The notes: generated by a model from the letters alone, not told the origin. A stretch of DNA of 40,147 bases from Streptomyces olivochromogenes (GCF_021538895.1 NZ_JADDRL010000088.1:1-40147); one strand, 5' to 3'; positions 8,784 through 16,901 are shown, counted from the stretch's first letter. Numbers and translations are program-made.

Positions 8784-8789
8784 AGCGTA
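8784..8789 (-). promoter_or_regulatory. -10 box (TACGCT) of bcp
   Basis: TACGCT on the minus strand ends 6 nt before the bcp ATG, with no ribosome binding site between. A leaderless transcript is inferred. Confidence 0.45.
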
Positions 8790-8871
8790 ACGGTGGGGCC
8801 CCTTGGGGCGCGGCGACGCCCGAAGCTGACAGACTGTCCGGAACAGCATCGAAGACTTCGGAGGCCGAACG

Positions 8872-9201
8872 GTGGCGGAGACGTCGGACACCAGAACCCC
8901 GGCGCAGATCGAGGCGGACATCAAGCGCCGCCGCGAGGTGCTGGCCGAGACGCTGGACGAGATCGGGGTGCGGGTGCATCCGAAGACCATCGTCGGCGAT
9001 GCCAAGGCGAAGGTCGTCGCCAACGTCGACCACACCCTCGGTCGTGCCTATGTGCAGGTCAACCGGGTGGTCAGCGATGTGAAGGCCCAGTTCGTGAACG
9101 CGGAGGGGGCGCCCCGCGTCGAGCGGATCGTGCCCGTCGCGCTCCTCGCCGTCGGCGTCGTGGGGCTGCTGGCCTTCGGCTCCCGGCGACGCAAGGGCTG
9201 A
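8872..9201 (+). CDS. DUF3618 membrane-associated protein
   Basis: A 109-residue actinobacterial protein of the DUF3618 family. It has an N-terminal charged helix beginning TPAQIEADIKRRREVLAETLDEI (about 9-31), a helical middle, one predicted membrane segment near the C-terminus (IVPVALLAVGVVGLLAF, about 86-102) and a positively charged tail (GSRRRKG). It is predicted to be a small inner-membrane protein with most residues in the cytoplasm; the function is unknown. GTG at 8872 follows GGAGG with about 7 nt spacing. It is divergent from bcp, and the GroES-like gene follows on the same strand. Confidence 0.87.
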   Translation: MAETSDTRTPAQIEADIKRRREVLAETLDEIGVRVHPKTIVGDAKAKVVANVDHTLGRAYVQVNRVVSDVKAQFVNAEGAPRVERIVPVALLAVGVVGLLAFGSRRRKG

Positions 9202-9232
9202 CCCGGTCGCGTACGGACGCGTCAAAGGCAGG

Positions 9233-9238
9233 TAGGTT
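9233..9238 (+). promoter_or_regulatory. -10 box (TAGGTT) of the GroES-like gene
   Basis: TAGGTT ends 7 nt before the GTG at 9246. No strong Shine-Dalgarno sequence is seen, so a leaderless transcript is inferred. Confidence 0.45.
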
Positions 9239-9245
9239 CGAAGGC

Positions 9246-9602
9246 GTGAGCGCCAACAGACATGACCACAGCACCCACCACGACAAGCTGCCCATCCGGA
9301 TGCTGCACGACCGCGTGCTCGTCCGGCAGGACACCAGCGAGGGCGAGCGACGGTCGGGCGGCGGCATCCTGATCCCCGCCACGGCGGCGGTCGGACGACG
9401 GCTGGCCTGGGCCGAGGTCGTGGCGGTCGGGCAGAACGTACGGACGGTGGAGCCGGGCGACCGCGTCCTGTACGACCCGGAGGACCGGGCCGAGGTCGAG
9501 GTGCGGGGCGTGGCCTACGTGCTCATGCGTGAACGGGACCTGCACGCGGTGGCCGCGGACCGGTTCGAGGGCTCGGAGGACTCGACAGGTCTGTACCTCT
9601 GA
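9246..9602 (+). CDS. GroES-family co-chaperonin-like protein
   Basis: A 118-residue GroES/Cpn10-fold protein: the roof-beta and mobile-loop layout LPIRMLHDRVLVRQDTSEGERRSGGGILIPATA is followed by AEVVAVGQNVRTVEPGDRVLYDPE and VEVRGVAYVLMRERDLHAV. It differs from true GroES in having a His-rich N-terminal extension (NRHDHSTHHDK) and a C-terminal tail after the fold (EGSEDSTGLYL). There is no groEL beside it, so it is probably the divergent GroES-like paralogue common in Streptomyces rather than the main GroES. The start is GTG 9246. A textbook terminator follows. Confidence 0.88.
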   Translation: MSANRHDHSTHHDKLPIRMLHDRVLVRQDTSEGERRSGGGILIPATAAVGRRLAWAEVVAVGQNVRTVEPGDRVLYDPEDRAEVEVRGVAYVLMRERDLHAVAADRFEGSEDSTGLYL

Positions 9603-9613
9603 AACAGCAGCGG

Positions 9614-9648
9614 AAAAGGGCTGGTGACCACGGTCACCAGCCCTTTTT
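9614..9648. terminator. Intrinsic terminator after the GroES-like gene
   Basis: Stem AAAAGGGCTGGTGAC with its complement ending in TTTTT, loop CACG: an 11-bp GC-rich stem plus A-T pairs and a U run. This is one of the few U-tract terminators in the window. It separates the GroES-like gene from the riboswitch-controlled gdx gene. Confidence 0.85.
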
Positions 9649-9680
9649 GTCGTTCCTTTGCTAGATTCGACAGCAGCCAG

Positions 9681-9724
9681 CCCGACGAGACGCGCCGTAC
9701 CGGGACGTACGCAAAGACGACGCA
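9681..9724 (+). ncRNA. Guanidine-III (ykkC-III) riboswitch
   Basis: The sequence fits the ykkC-III H-type pseudoknot in order and spacing. P1 is CCCG (9681-9684) with CGGG (9701-9704). Next come the conserved ACGAG (9685-9689), P2 5' GCGCCGT (9692-9698) followed by AC, a linker ending in AAG (9714-9716) and P2 3' ACGACGC (9717-9723). P2 has one C-A mismatch (9695-9720). It sits about 20 nt before the GGAGG of a guanidinium exporter gene, the classical target of this riboswitch class in actinobacteria. Free guanidinium would stabilise the pseudoknot and switch on export. The assignment is by eye. Confidence 0.85.
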
Positions 9725-9758
9725 CCACCCGTCAGTACGTTCCACGGAGGTGCTCCCC

Positions 9759-10079
9759 ATGGCCTGGGTCCTGCTCGTCGGCGCCGGTCTTCTCGAAGTC
9801 GCCTGGTCCATCGGCATGAAGTACACCGACGGTTTCACCCGTCCCGTCCCCAGCCTGTTCACCGGCGCCGGCATCGTCGCCAGCATGCTGCTGCTGTCGT
9901 ACGCGGCCCGGTCCCTGCCCATCGGTACCGCCTACGGCGTGTGGGTGGGCATCGGGGCCGCGGGGGCGGCGGTGCTCGGCATGGTGGTGCTGGGGGAGCC
10001 GGTGACCGCCGCCCGCGTGTTCTTCGTCGTTCTCCTGCTGGTCGCCGTGGTCGGGCTGAAGGCGACCTCCGGTCACTGA
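9759..10079 (+). CDS. gdx: SMR-family guanidinium exporter
   Basis: A 106-residue small multidrug resistance protein with four membrane helices, closest in pattern to E. coli Gdx/SugE rather than EmrE. It has LLEVAWSIGMKYTDGF with the essential Glu13, SLPIGTAYGVWVGIGAAGAA in TM3, LGE near residue 80, and the C-terminal VGLKAT. It would exchange guanidinium for protons as an antiparallel homodimer. The ATG at 9759 follows CGGAGG with 8 nt spacing, and the guanidine-III riboswitch lies just upstream, which strongly supports the substrate. The gene converges on the PBP gene with only a 10-nt gap. Confidence 0.94.
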   Translation: MAWVLLVGAGLLEVAWSIGMKYTDGFTRPVPSLFTGAGIVASMLLLSYAARSLPIGTAYGVWVGIGAAGAAVLGMVVLGEPVTAARVFFVVLLLVAVVGLKATSGH

Positions 10080-10089
10080 CCGGGGGCGG

Positions 10090-13000
10090 TCACTCCCGCC
10101 GGCCGAAGAGCGGCTGGCCGCCCGGCCCCGCGGTCGTGGTGCCGTCGGTCGTGCCGTCCGTGGTGCCGCCGTTGGTGGTCGGGTCGCCGCCGGTGGTGGT
10201 CGGGCCGCCGTCGGTGGTCGTCGAGCCGTCCGTGGTGCCGCCGGTGGTCGTCGCGCCCCCGTCCGTCGTCGTCCCGCCGTCGGTCGTGGTGCCGCCGTCG
10301 GTGGTCGTCGAGCCGTCCGTGGTGCTCCCGGTCGTGCCGCCGCCGTTGTCCTGGCCGTCCGTCTGGCCCTGGGTCTGCCCCTGGGTGTCCTGACCGCCGT
10401 CCGTGGTGCCGCCGTTGTCCTGGTCGCCGGTGCCCGGCTCCGTCGAGGGCGCACCGGTGGGCTCCTGGGTCTCCTCGGCGCCCGGCTCCAGCTGGAGGTC
10501 GAAGTCGCTCACCGGCTCGCCCTTGAGCGCGGCCTGGGTGTACTGCGCCCAGATCTCGGTGGGCGCCCCGCCGCCGTTGATGCGCGGCAGGCCCAGCGCG
10601 TTGTACAGCGGCCGGTGGGCGGCCGTCACCGGGTCCTGGCCCATGACGGCGACGACCGTGGCGAGGTCGGGCGTGTAACCGGCGAACCAGGCCGCCGTGT
10701 CCTCCTCCGCGGTGCCGGTCTTGCCGGCCGCGGGCCGGCCGGCGGCCTGGGCGGCGGTCGCGGTGCCGGTCTCGACCACGCTCTGCAGGATCGACGTCGT
10801 GGTGTCGGCGGCCTCACGGCTGACGGCCTGCTTGACCGGCTGGTCGGGCAGCTTCACCTCCGACGTGCCGTCCTTGGTGATCTTCTCGATCATCGTGTAC
10901 GTGCCGTGCTTGCCGTGGTTGGCGAGCGTGGCGTACGCCTCCGCCATGTCCAGGACGCTGGCGGTGGCCGTGCCCAGGGCGATGGACGGGTAGGGCTGCA
11001 GGTCCTTGGTGTCGGCGGGGACGCCGAGGTCGACCGCGGTCTGCTTGACCTTCGACGGGCCGACGTCCACGGCCATCTGCGCGTACACCGAGTTGACCGA
11101 CAGATCGGTGGCCTTGCGCACGGTGATCTCGCCGTACGACCGGGAGTCCTCGTTCTCCGGCGAGTACGCGCCGCCGCTCCAGCCCTGCACGGTCCGCCGG
11201 TTGGTGCCGTCGTAGTACGTGTTCGGCGTGATGGTCCGGCCGTCCTGCGTCACGGAGCCGTTCTCCACGGCCGAGGTGAACACGAACGGCTTGAAGGTGG
11301 AGCCGACTTGGTAGTCGCCGCGGGTGGCGCCGTTGGTGTACTGCTTCACGTAGTCGACGCCGCCGTACATCGCGACGACCTTGCCGGTCTTCGGGTCGAC
11401 GGAGGCACCGCCCGCGCGGACGTAGTTGTCCACCTTGCGGTTCTTCTTGTCGAGCTTGTCCATCAGCTTGTCGTTGACCGCCGCGACGAAGGCCTTCTGC
11501 TTGTCCTTGTGCAGCGTGGTGGTGATGCGGTAGCCGCCCGCCTCCAGCGCGTCCGCGTCGACGATCTTGTTGGTGATGAGGTAGTGCTTGACCGCCTCGA
11601 CGATGTAGCCGCGCTGCCCGGACAGGCCCGTGGAGACGGTCTGTTCCTTCGGCATCGGGAACTTCATGCCGGCCCGCTCGGACTCGCTGAGCCAGCCCTT
11701 CTTGACCATGCCGTCCAGCACGTACCTCCAGCGGGCCACGGCCGCCGGCTTGTTCTCCGGGTGGGCGATCACGTCGTACTCGCTGGGCGCGTTGACCAGC
11801 GCGGCGAGGTAGGCGGCGCGGGCCGGGTCCAGGTCGGTGGCGTCCACGCCGTAGTAGGCCTGGGCGGCGGACTGGATGCCGTAGGCGTTGCGGCCGAAGT
11901 AGCTGGTGTTGAGGTAGCCCTCGAGGATCTCGTTCTTGCTCTTGTTGCGGTCCAGCTTGATCGAGATGAAGAACTCCTTGGCCTTACGGGTGACCGTCTG
12001 TTCCTGGGCCAGGTAGTAGTTCTTCACGTACTGCTGGGTGATCGTCGAACCGGACTGCTTGCCCTTGCCGGTCGCGGTGTTCCAGGCCGCGCGGATCATC
12101 GCCTTGGGGTCGATGGCCGACTCGGTGTAGAAGTCCCGGTCCTCGGCGGCCAGTACGGCGTGCTGGGCGGCCTTGGAGATCTGCGCGAGGCTGACGTTCT
12201 CCCGGTTGATCTCGCCGTCTCGGGCCAGTTGGGAGCCGTCCGCGTACAGGTACACGTTGCTCTGCTTCATGGCCATGGCGTTGGCCGGCGGGATCTTCAC
12301 GAGCGAGTACCCGAGGACGAACAGCCCGATGATCAGCAGGACCCCGATGACGCAGGTACCGAGCACCATCCGCCAGGTCGGAACGAGCCGCCGCCAGCCG
12401 GTGCGCTTGGGACGCTTCGCCTTCTTGCCCTGAGCCGGGGGCGCGGTGCTCGCGGGGGCGGCCGCGGCGGGCGGGGCTGCCGGGCCGGCGGCGTTGGCCG
12501 CGACTGCGGCGCTCGCGGCTGCTGCCGCCGCGCCCGCCGCTCTCCGCGGGGACTGCGCCGGTCCGGCGGGCCGGCCGGGCTTCGGGCTCGGGGCGTTCTC
12601 CTTGATCCGGGTGAGCCTGGTGGTGTCGGCGCTGCCGGCACCCGGCGCGTTCCCCGCGGCCGCCGCGTTCCCCGCGCCCGCCGCGCCGGCGGGCTGGGTC
12701 GGCTTGGCGGTGGGCGCGTTGTCCTTGATGCGGGTGAGCTTGGTGGTGTCGGCCGCTCCGGCGGCGGGCGGCGTGTTCTCCGTGACCTTCGCGAGCTTCG
12801 TGGTGTCGGTGGCCCCGCTGTTCCCTGCGGTCCCGGTGGTTCCGGCGTTGCCCCCGGCGCTCTCCTTGAGCCTGTTGAGCCTGGTGGTGTCGGCGGTCCA
12901 CGCGGGCCCCGTCGCCTCCGGCTTCTTGGCGGGCTCCGCGGACTTGCCGGCCGACGCGGGCTTGGACGGTTCCGCCGGCTCGGGCGGCTCCGCGCGCTCG

Positions 13001-13176
13001 GCGCGTTTCGCAGGCTCGGCGGGCTCGTTCGGCTCGGCTTTCCGCGCGTTCGGGACGGCCTTGGCGTTCTCGGCCGCCTTGCCGCCCTGTCCGGCGGGCT
13101 CTCCAGCCGCCGGCGGCTCTGTCGTCGCACCGCCCTCGTTCTTCTGCTGTGGCAGCGGCTGCGGCTCGTCGCTCAT
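10090..13176 (-). CDS. Class A penicillin-binding protein (bifunctional PBP1) with long low-complexity tails
   Basis: A 1028-residue peptidoglycan synthase. Residues 1-265 are a disordered, cytoplasmic, Ala/Pro/Glu-rich region with four copies of an (A/T)DTT(K/R)L-x(3-5) repeat. One membrane helix lies at about 270-292. The GT51 glycosyltransferase domain (about 320-480) has catalytic EDRDFY (Glu345) and the SGSTITQQ and NEILEGYLN motifs. The transpeptidase domain has the SxxK serine in GSTFKP (about 626), SVN (about 693) and KTG (about 819). The tail from about 905 is Thr/Gly/Asp-rich with TTDGG repeats, probably extracellular. Most actinobacterial class A PBPs are about 700-850 residues, so both tails are unusually long. 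The start is ATG 13176; an in-frame GTG at 13185 also follows AGGAG. Confidence 0.93.
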   Translation of the reverse strand: MSDEPQPLPQQKNEGGATTEPPAAGEPAGQGGKAAENAKAVPNARKAEPNEPAEPAKRAERAEPPEPAEPSKPASAGKSAEPAKKPEATGPAWTADTTRLNRLKESAGGNAGTTGTAGNSGATDTTKLAKVTENTPPAAGAADTTKLTRIKDNAPTAKPTQPAGAAGAGNAAAAGNAPGAGSADTTRLTRIKENAPSPKPGRPAGPAQSPRRAAGAAAAAASAAVAANAAGPAAPPAAAAPASTAPPAQGKKAKRPKRTGWRRLVPTWRMVLGTCVIGVLLIIGLFVLGYSLVKIPPANAMAMKQSNVYLYADGSQLARDGEINRENVSLAQISKAAQHAVLAAEDRDFYTESAIDPKAMIRAAWNTATGKGKQSGSTITQQYVKNYYLAQEQTVTRKAKEFFISIKLDRNKSKNEILEGYLNTSYFGRNAYGIQSAAQAYYGVDATDLDPARAAYLAALVNAPSEYDVIAHPENKPAAVARWRYVLDGMVKKGWLSESERAGMKFPMPKEQTVSTGLSGQRGYIVEAVKHYLITNKIVDADALEAGGYRITTTLHKDKQKAFVAAVNDKLMDKLDKKNRKVDNYVRAGGASVDPKTGKVVAMYGGVDYVKQYTNGATRGDYQVGSTFKPFVFTSAVENGSVTQDGRTITPNTYYDGTNRRTVQGWSGGAYSPENEDSRSYGEITVRKATDLSVNSVYAQMAVDVGPSKVKQTAVDLGVPADTKDLQPYPSIALGTATASVLDMAEAYATLANHGKHGTYTMIEKITKDGTSEVKLPDQPVKQAVSREAADTTTSILQSVVETGTATAAQAAGRPAAGKTGTAEEDTAAWFAGYTPDLATVVAVMGQDPVTAAHRPLYNALGLPRINGGGAPTEIWAQYTQAALKGEPVSDFDLQLEPGAEETQEPTGAPSTEPGTGDQDNGGTTDGGQDTQGQTQGQTDGQDNGGGTTGSTTDGSTTTDGGTTTDGGTTTDGGATTTGGTTDGSTTTDGGPTTTGGDPTTNGGTTDGTTDGTTTAGPGGQPLFGRRE
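10140..10420. repeat. Low-complexity coding repeat encoding the PBP tail (TTDGG)
   Basis: Imperfect 15-30-bp repeats built from GTCGTC, CCGTCGGT and GTGGTGCCG blocks encode Thr/Gly/Asp-rich repeats at the C-terminus of the PBP (minus strand). They are in frame and coding, so copy number may vary between strains without breaking the gene. Confidence 0.7.
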
Positions 13177-13379
13177 GTCGTGCACGGACTCCTGTTTCGC
13201 CTCGTACGTTCCCGTACGGCCTCGTACGCCATCTGGGCCCCGTGATGAAGACTCTCGCACCAAGCGTTCCGTTCCAGGATTCCGGGGCGTGTCCGGTACC
13301 GAAAATGCGTGGCAGACCCCGTCGGGCGCGGGCTAGGCTCCTGCGCTTCGGTGTCGGTGGGTCCGGGAGGTTGACTGGC

Positions 13380-14180
13380 GTGGGCGCGGGACGGTTGTAC
13401 GCGGCCGTCGCCTCGGGGGCGTTCCGACGGTACGCGACCTATCGGGCGGCCACGGCGGCAGGGGTGTTCACCAATACGGTCTTCGGCCTGATCCTGGTCT
13501 ACACGTATCTGGCCCTGTGGGACGAGAAACCGCACCTGGGCGGCTACGACCAGGCACAGGCCGTCACCTACGTCTGGCTCGGGCAGGCGCTGTTGTCGAC
13601 GCTCGCGATCGGGGGCGGCGGCGTCGAGGACGAGTTGATGGAACGCATTCGTACGGGTGACATCGCGATCGACCTCTACCGGCCCGCCGATCTTCAACTG
13701 TGGTGGCTCTCCGCCGATTTGGGCCGGGCCCTGTTCCAGCTGATGGGCCGGGGCGTGCTCCCGTTCGTCTTCGGCGCGGTGTTCTTCCCGGTGGCGCTGC
13801 CCTCGGACGCGGGGACCTGGGCCGCCTTCCTCGTCGCCGTCCTGCTGGCGATGCTGGTCGGCTTCGGGATCCGCTTCCTGGTGGCGCTGAGCGCGTTCTG
13901 GCTGCTGGACGGCACCGGGGTGGCCCAGACGGCGTGGATCACGGGGTTCTTCTGCTCCGGGATGGTGCTCCCGCTGAACGTGTTCCCGGGCGCGATCGGC
14001 GAGACCGTACGCGCCCTGCCCTGGTCCTCGCTGCTCCAGGCCCCCGCGGACGTGCTGCTGGGGCGCGCCGAGCCGTGGGGGGTCTTCGCCTTCCAGGGCG
14101 CATGGGCGCTCGCGCTGCTGGCGCTCGGGCGGCTGGTGCAGTCCGTGGCGACCCGACGGGTGGTGGTGCAGGGTGGCTGA
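13380..14180 (+). CDS. ABC-2 type exporter permease, subunit 1
   Basis: A 266-residue polytopic membrane protein of the actinobacterial ABC-2 (DUF990-like) permease family with about six hydrophobic segments. It carries the cytoplasmic loop GGVEDELMERIRTGDIAIDLYRPADLQ typical of this family, where permeases pair as heterodimers. GTG 13380 is preferred over the upstream ATG because GGGAGG lies 9 nt before it and the upstream residues are Arg-rich without membrane character. Its stop overlaps the next gene's GTG by 8 nt, so the two are probably translationally coupled. The substrate is unknown. Confidence 0.88.
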   Translation: MGAGRLYAAVASGAFRRYATYRAATAAGVFTNTVFGLILVYTYLALWDEKPHLGGYDQAQAVTYVWLGQALLSTLAIGGGGVEDELMERIRTGDIAIDLYRPADLQLWWLSADLGRALFQLMGRGVLPFVFGAVFFPVALPSDAGTWAAFLVAVLLAMLVGFGIRFLVALSAFWLLDGTGVAQTAWITGFFCSGMVLPLNVFPGAIGETVRALPWSSLLQAPADVLLGRAEPWGVFAFQGAWALALLALGRLVQSVATRRVVVQGG

Positions 14181-14994
14181 GCCGGGCCGGGTCGCGGAGG
14201 GGCTGCGCGCCTACCGGATGATCGCGGTGATGTGGATCCGCTCCACGATGGCGTACCGGGCCTCCTTCGTGATGACGACGGTCGCCAACTTCGCCGCGAC
14301 CGCCCTCGACTTCGTGGCGATCCTGCTGATGTTCTCCCGCGTGGACGCGCTCGGCGGCTACACCCTGCCCGAGGTCGCCTTCCTGTACGGGCTGTCCGGC
14401 ACGGCCTTCGGCCTGGCCGACCTGACGATCGGCTCGATGGAACGGCTGGGGCGCCGGGTGCGCGACGGCACCCTCGACACCCTCCTGGTCCGCCCGGCGC
14501 CGGTACTGGCCCAGCTGGCCGCCGACCGGTTCGCGCTGCGCCGCCTGGGCCGGGTGACGCAGGGCGCCCTGGTGCTCGGGTACGCGCTGACGTCCCTGGA
14601 CATCGCGTGGACCCCGCTGAAGCTGCTGCTGATGCCGGTGATGGTGGTCAGCGGCGCCGCGATCTTCAGCGCGGTGTTCGTGGCCGGGGCGGCCTTCCAG
14701 TTCGTGGCGCAGGACGCCTCCGAGGTGCAGAACGCGTTCACGTACGGCGGCACGACGCTGCTGCAGTATCCGCCCACGGTGTTCGCGAAGGAGCTGGTGC
14801 GCGGGGTGACCTTCGTGCTGCCGCTGGCCTTCGTCAACTGGCTGCCCGCGACCTATGTGCTGGGGCGGCCCTACCCGCTGGACCTGCCGGTGTGGACGGC
14901 GTTCGCGCCGCCGCTGGTGGCCGTGGGGTGCTGCGCGCTGGCCGGGGCGGCGTGGCGGACGGGACTTCGCTCGTATCGGAGCACGGGGAGCTGA
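14173..14994 (+). CDS. ABC-2 type exporter permease, subunit 2
   Basis: A 273-residue membrane protein of the same family as the preceding gene, with about six predicted helices and the conserved loop FGLADLTIGSMERLGRRVRDG followed by LDTLLVRPAPV. It likely forms a heterodimer with subunit 1 and works with the downstream ATPase. The GTG start overlaps the end of the previous gene, and the ATPase ATG lies 7 nt after its stop, giving a tight three-gene operon. Confidence 0.9.
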   Translation: MAEPGRVAEGLRAYRMIAVMWIRSTMAYRASFVMTTVANFAATALDFVAILLMFSRVDALGGYTLPEVAFLYGLSGTAFGLADLTIGSMERLGRRVRDGTLDTLLVRPAPVLAQLAADRFALRRLGRVTQGALVLGYALTSLDIAWTPLKLLLMPVMVVSGAAIFSAVFVAGAAFQFVAQDASEVQNAFTYGGTTLLQYPPTVFAKELVRGVTFVLPLAFVNWLPATYVLGRPYPLDLPVWTAFAPPLVAVGCCALAGAAWRTGLRSYRSTGS

Positions 14995-15001
14995 GGGGTT
15001 C

Positions 15002-15967
15002 ATGGACGGCGACTTCATCGAACTCGACCGGGTCGAGAAGGTCTTCGAGGTGCGGCGCAAGACCGGGTTCCTCAAGCGGGAGCGGCGGCAGGTGCGGGCG
15101 GTCGACTCGATCTCCTTCACCGTGCCGCGCGGCGAGATGGTCGGCTACATCGGCCCCAACGGCGCCGGGAAGTCGACGACGATCAAGATGCTGACCGGGA
15201 TCCTGACCCCGAGCGGCGGCCGGCTGCGGGTCGCCGGGATCGACCCCTCCCGCGAGCGCAGCCGTCTGGCGCACCGCATCGGGGTGGTGTTCGGGCAGCG
15301 CACCACGCTGTGGTGGGACCTGCCGCTGATCGACTCGTACCGGCTGGTGCACCGCATGTACCGGATCCCCGACGGGCGTTACCGCGAGAACCTCGACCGC
15401 TGCGTCGAACTCCTCGACCTCGCCGACCTGTTGGACGTGCCCGTACGGCAGCTCTCGCTCGGCCAGCGGATGCGCGGCGACATCGCGGCGGCGCTGCTGC
15501 ACGACCCCGAGGTGCTGTACCTGGACGAGCCGACGATCGGCCTCGACGTCATCTCCAAGGCCAAGGTGCGCGGCTTCCTGCGGGACCTGAACGCCGAGCG
15601 CGGCACGACGGTCCTGCTGACCACGCACGACCTCCAGGACATCGAGCAGTTGTGCTCCCGGGTGATGGTCATCGACCACGGGCGGCTGATGTACGACGGC
15701 CCGCTCGCCGGCCTGCACGAGGTGGGCGAGAGCGAACGGACGCTGGTGGTGGACCTGGAGCGCGAGCTGCCGCCGATCGAGGTGCCCGAGGCCCGGGTGG
15801 TGAAGGTGGAGGGGCCGCGGCAGTGGCTGGCCTTCCCGGCCTCGGGTTCGGCGGCACCGCTGGTGGCGCGGATCGCGGCCGAGTATCCGCTGGTGGACCT
15901 GTCGGTGCGGGAGCCGGACATCGAGGCGGTGATCGCGCAGATGTACGCGGACCGGGCCACCGCATAG
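15002..15967 (+). CDS. ABC exporter ATP-binding protein
   Basis: A 321-residue nucleotide-binding subunit of the DrrA/ABC-2 exporter type. Walker A GPNGAGKST is at 51-59, the signature LSLGQRMRGD at 151-160, Walker B VLYLDEPTIGLD at about 171-182, and the switch His in TTHDLQD at about 207. The C-terminal ~90 residues form the accessory domain seen in drug and lipid exporter ATPases. Its position directly after two ABC-2 permeases defines the complex. The cargo cannot be inferred. Confidence 0.93.
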   Translation: MDGDFIELDRVEKVFEVRRKTGFLKRERRQVRAVDSISFTVPRGEMVGYIGPNGAGKSTTIKMLTGILTPSGGRLRVAGIDPSRERSRLAHRIGVVFGQRTTLWWDLPLIDSYRLVHRMYRIPDGRYRENLDRCVELLDLADLLDVPVRQLSLGQRMRGDIAAALLHDPEVLYLDEPTIGLDVISKAKVRGFLRDLNAERGTTVLLTTHDLQDIEQLCSRVMVIDHGRLMYDGPLAGLHEVGESERTLVVDLERELPPIEVPEARVVKVEGPRQWLAFPASGSAAPLVARIAAEYPLVDLSVREPDIEAVIAQMYADRATA

Positions 15968-15987
15968 TCTCCGGCGCGACGACCTCG

Positions 15988-15993
15988 TAGGCT
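15988..15993 (+). promoter_or_regulatory. -10 box (TAGGCT) of the DUF1707 gene
   Basis: TAGGCT ends 7 nt before the ATG at 16001, with no Shine-Dalgarno sequence, so a leaderless mRNA is likely. It also shows the gene has its own promoter after the ABC operon. Confidence 0.5.
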
Positions 15994-16000
15994 GCTCCGT

Positions 16001-16858
16001 ATGACCGACGATGCACCGGAGTTGCGTGCCTCCGACGCCGATCGTGAACGAGTCGCCGAGGTCCTGCGGGACGCCGTCGCCGAAGGGCGGCTCGACATGG
16101 AGGAGTTCGAGGAGCGGCTGGAAGCGACGTACAAGGCGCGGACGTACGGGGAGCTGACACCGATCACCCGGGATCTGCCGGGGGTCGGCGTGACGGCTCC
16201 TCCCGTCGTGTCGCTGAGCAAGGAACCGTCGCGGAGCGGGAGTTGGGCGGGCCGGGTGGTCGGCGGCGAGGGCTCGTCCTCGTGGGCCGTCGCCATCCTG
16301 TCCGGCTTCCAGCGCAAGGGACGCTGGACCATGCCGAAGCGGTTCTCCTGCTTCGCCTTCTGGGGCGGCGGGGAGATCGACCTGCGGGAGGCGGACTTCG
16401 CGGACCACGAGGTCGAGATCAACTGCGTCGCGATCATGGGCGGGATGCAGATCATCGTGCCGCCCGGGGTCGAGGTCGTGGTGCGCGGCCTCGGGATCAT
16501 GGGCGGCTTCGACCAGCGCGAGGACGGGGTGCGGGGAGAGCCGGGCGCCCCGCGCGTGATCGTCTCCGGGTTCGCCTTCTGGGGCGGCGTCGGCGTGGAG
16601 CGCAAGGTCACGCGGGCGGAGCGGCAGCGGCCCAAGGAGGAGCGGCGCCAGGAGAAGCTGGACCGCAAGGCCACCATGAAGGAACTGCAGGAGTCCTTTA
16701 GGGACGACGTGCACGAGGCCCACCGCAAGATGCTCGACTCCCACCTCGACATGCGGCGCCGACGCCACGAGGAGCGGTGGGAGCGCCACGAGGAGCGGCG
16801 CGAACGCCATGAGGAGCGGCGCGAGCGGCGCAGGCGCGACCGGTACGGAGACCACTGA
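16001..16858 (+). CDS. DUF1707 domain protein with LiaF-like C-terminal region
   Basis: A 285-residue protein. Residues 6-60 form the DUF1707 (SHOCT-like) domain: ELRASDADRERVAEVLRDAV, EGRLDMEEFEERLEATYKAR, and TYGELTPITRDLPG. The middle part (about 110-200) holds two related beta-rich segments, FSCFAFWGGGEIDLR and VSGFAFWGGVGVERK, resembling the cell-wall-stress LiaF/DUF2154 region. The last 80 residues are extremely charged, with HEER(R/W)ER repeats likely to be a long helix. No membrane segment is evident. Such proteins are inferred to sense or regulate envelope stress in actinobacteria; the specific role is unknown. Confidence 0.85.
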   Translation: MTDDAPELRASDADRERVAEVLRDAVAEGRLDMEEFEERLEATYKARTYGELTPITRDLPGVGVTAPPVVSLSKEPSRSGSWAGRVVGGEGSSSWAVAILSGFQRKGRWTMPKRFSCFAFWGGGEIDLREADFADHEVEINCVAIMGGMQIIVPPGVEVVVRGLGIMGGFDQREDGVRGEPGAPRVIVSGFAFWGGVGVERKVTRAERQRPKEERRQEKLDRKATMKELQESFRDDVHEAHRKMLDSHLDMRRRRHEERWERHEERRERHEERRERRRRDRYGDH

Positions 16859-16901
16859 GCGGAACCACCGGGCGCGGACCGCTGAGCGGGCCGCCGGGCG
16901 G

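Noticed and set aside
9614..9648. Hairpin with an ACG-containing loop as a guanidine-II (mini-ykkC) riboswitch
   Set aside because: The loop is CACG rather than a properly closed ACGR tetraloop, no second hairpin exists, and a U tract follows. It is a terminator; the riboswitch is the separate pseudoknot element downstream.
10140..10420. CRISPR-like short repeats
   Set aside because: Repeat length and spacing are irregular, the repeats are in frame with the PBP reading frame and encode TTDGG, and no cas genes are present.
10615..13245. Very long plus-strand open frame (876 codons) antisense to the PBP gene
   Set aside because: It has no family motifs, is rich in Arg/Gly/Val/Leu, and mirrors the PBP whose three catalytic motifs are clear on the minus strand. 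It is a GC-bias shadow.
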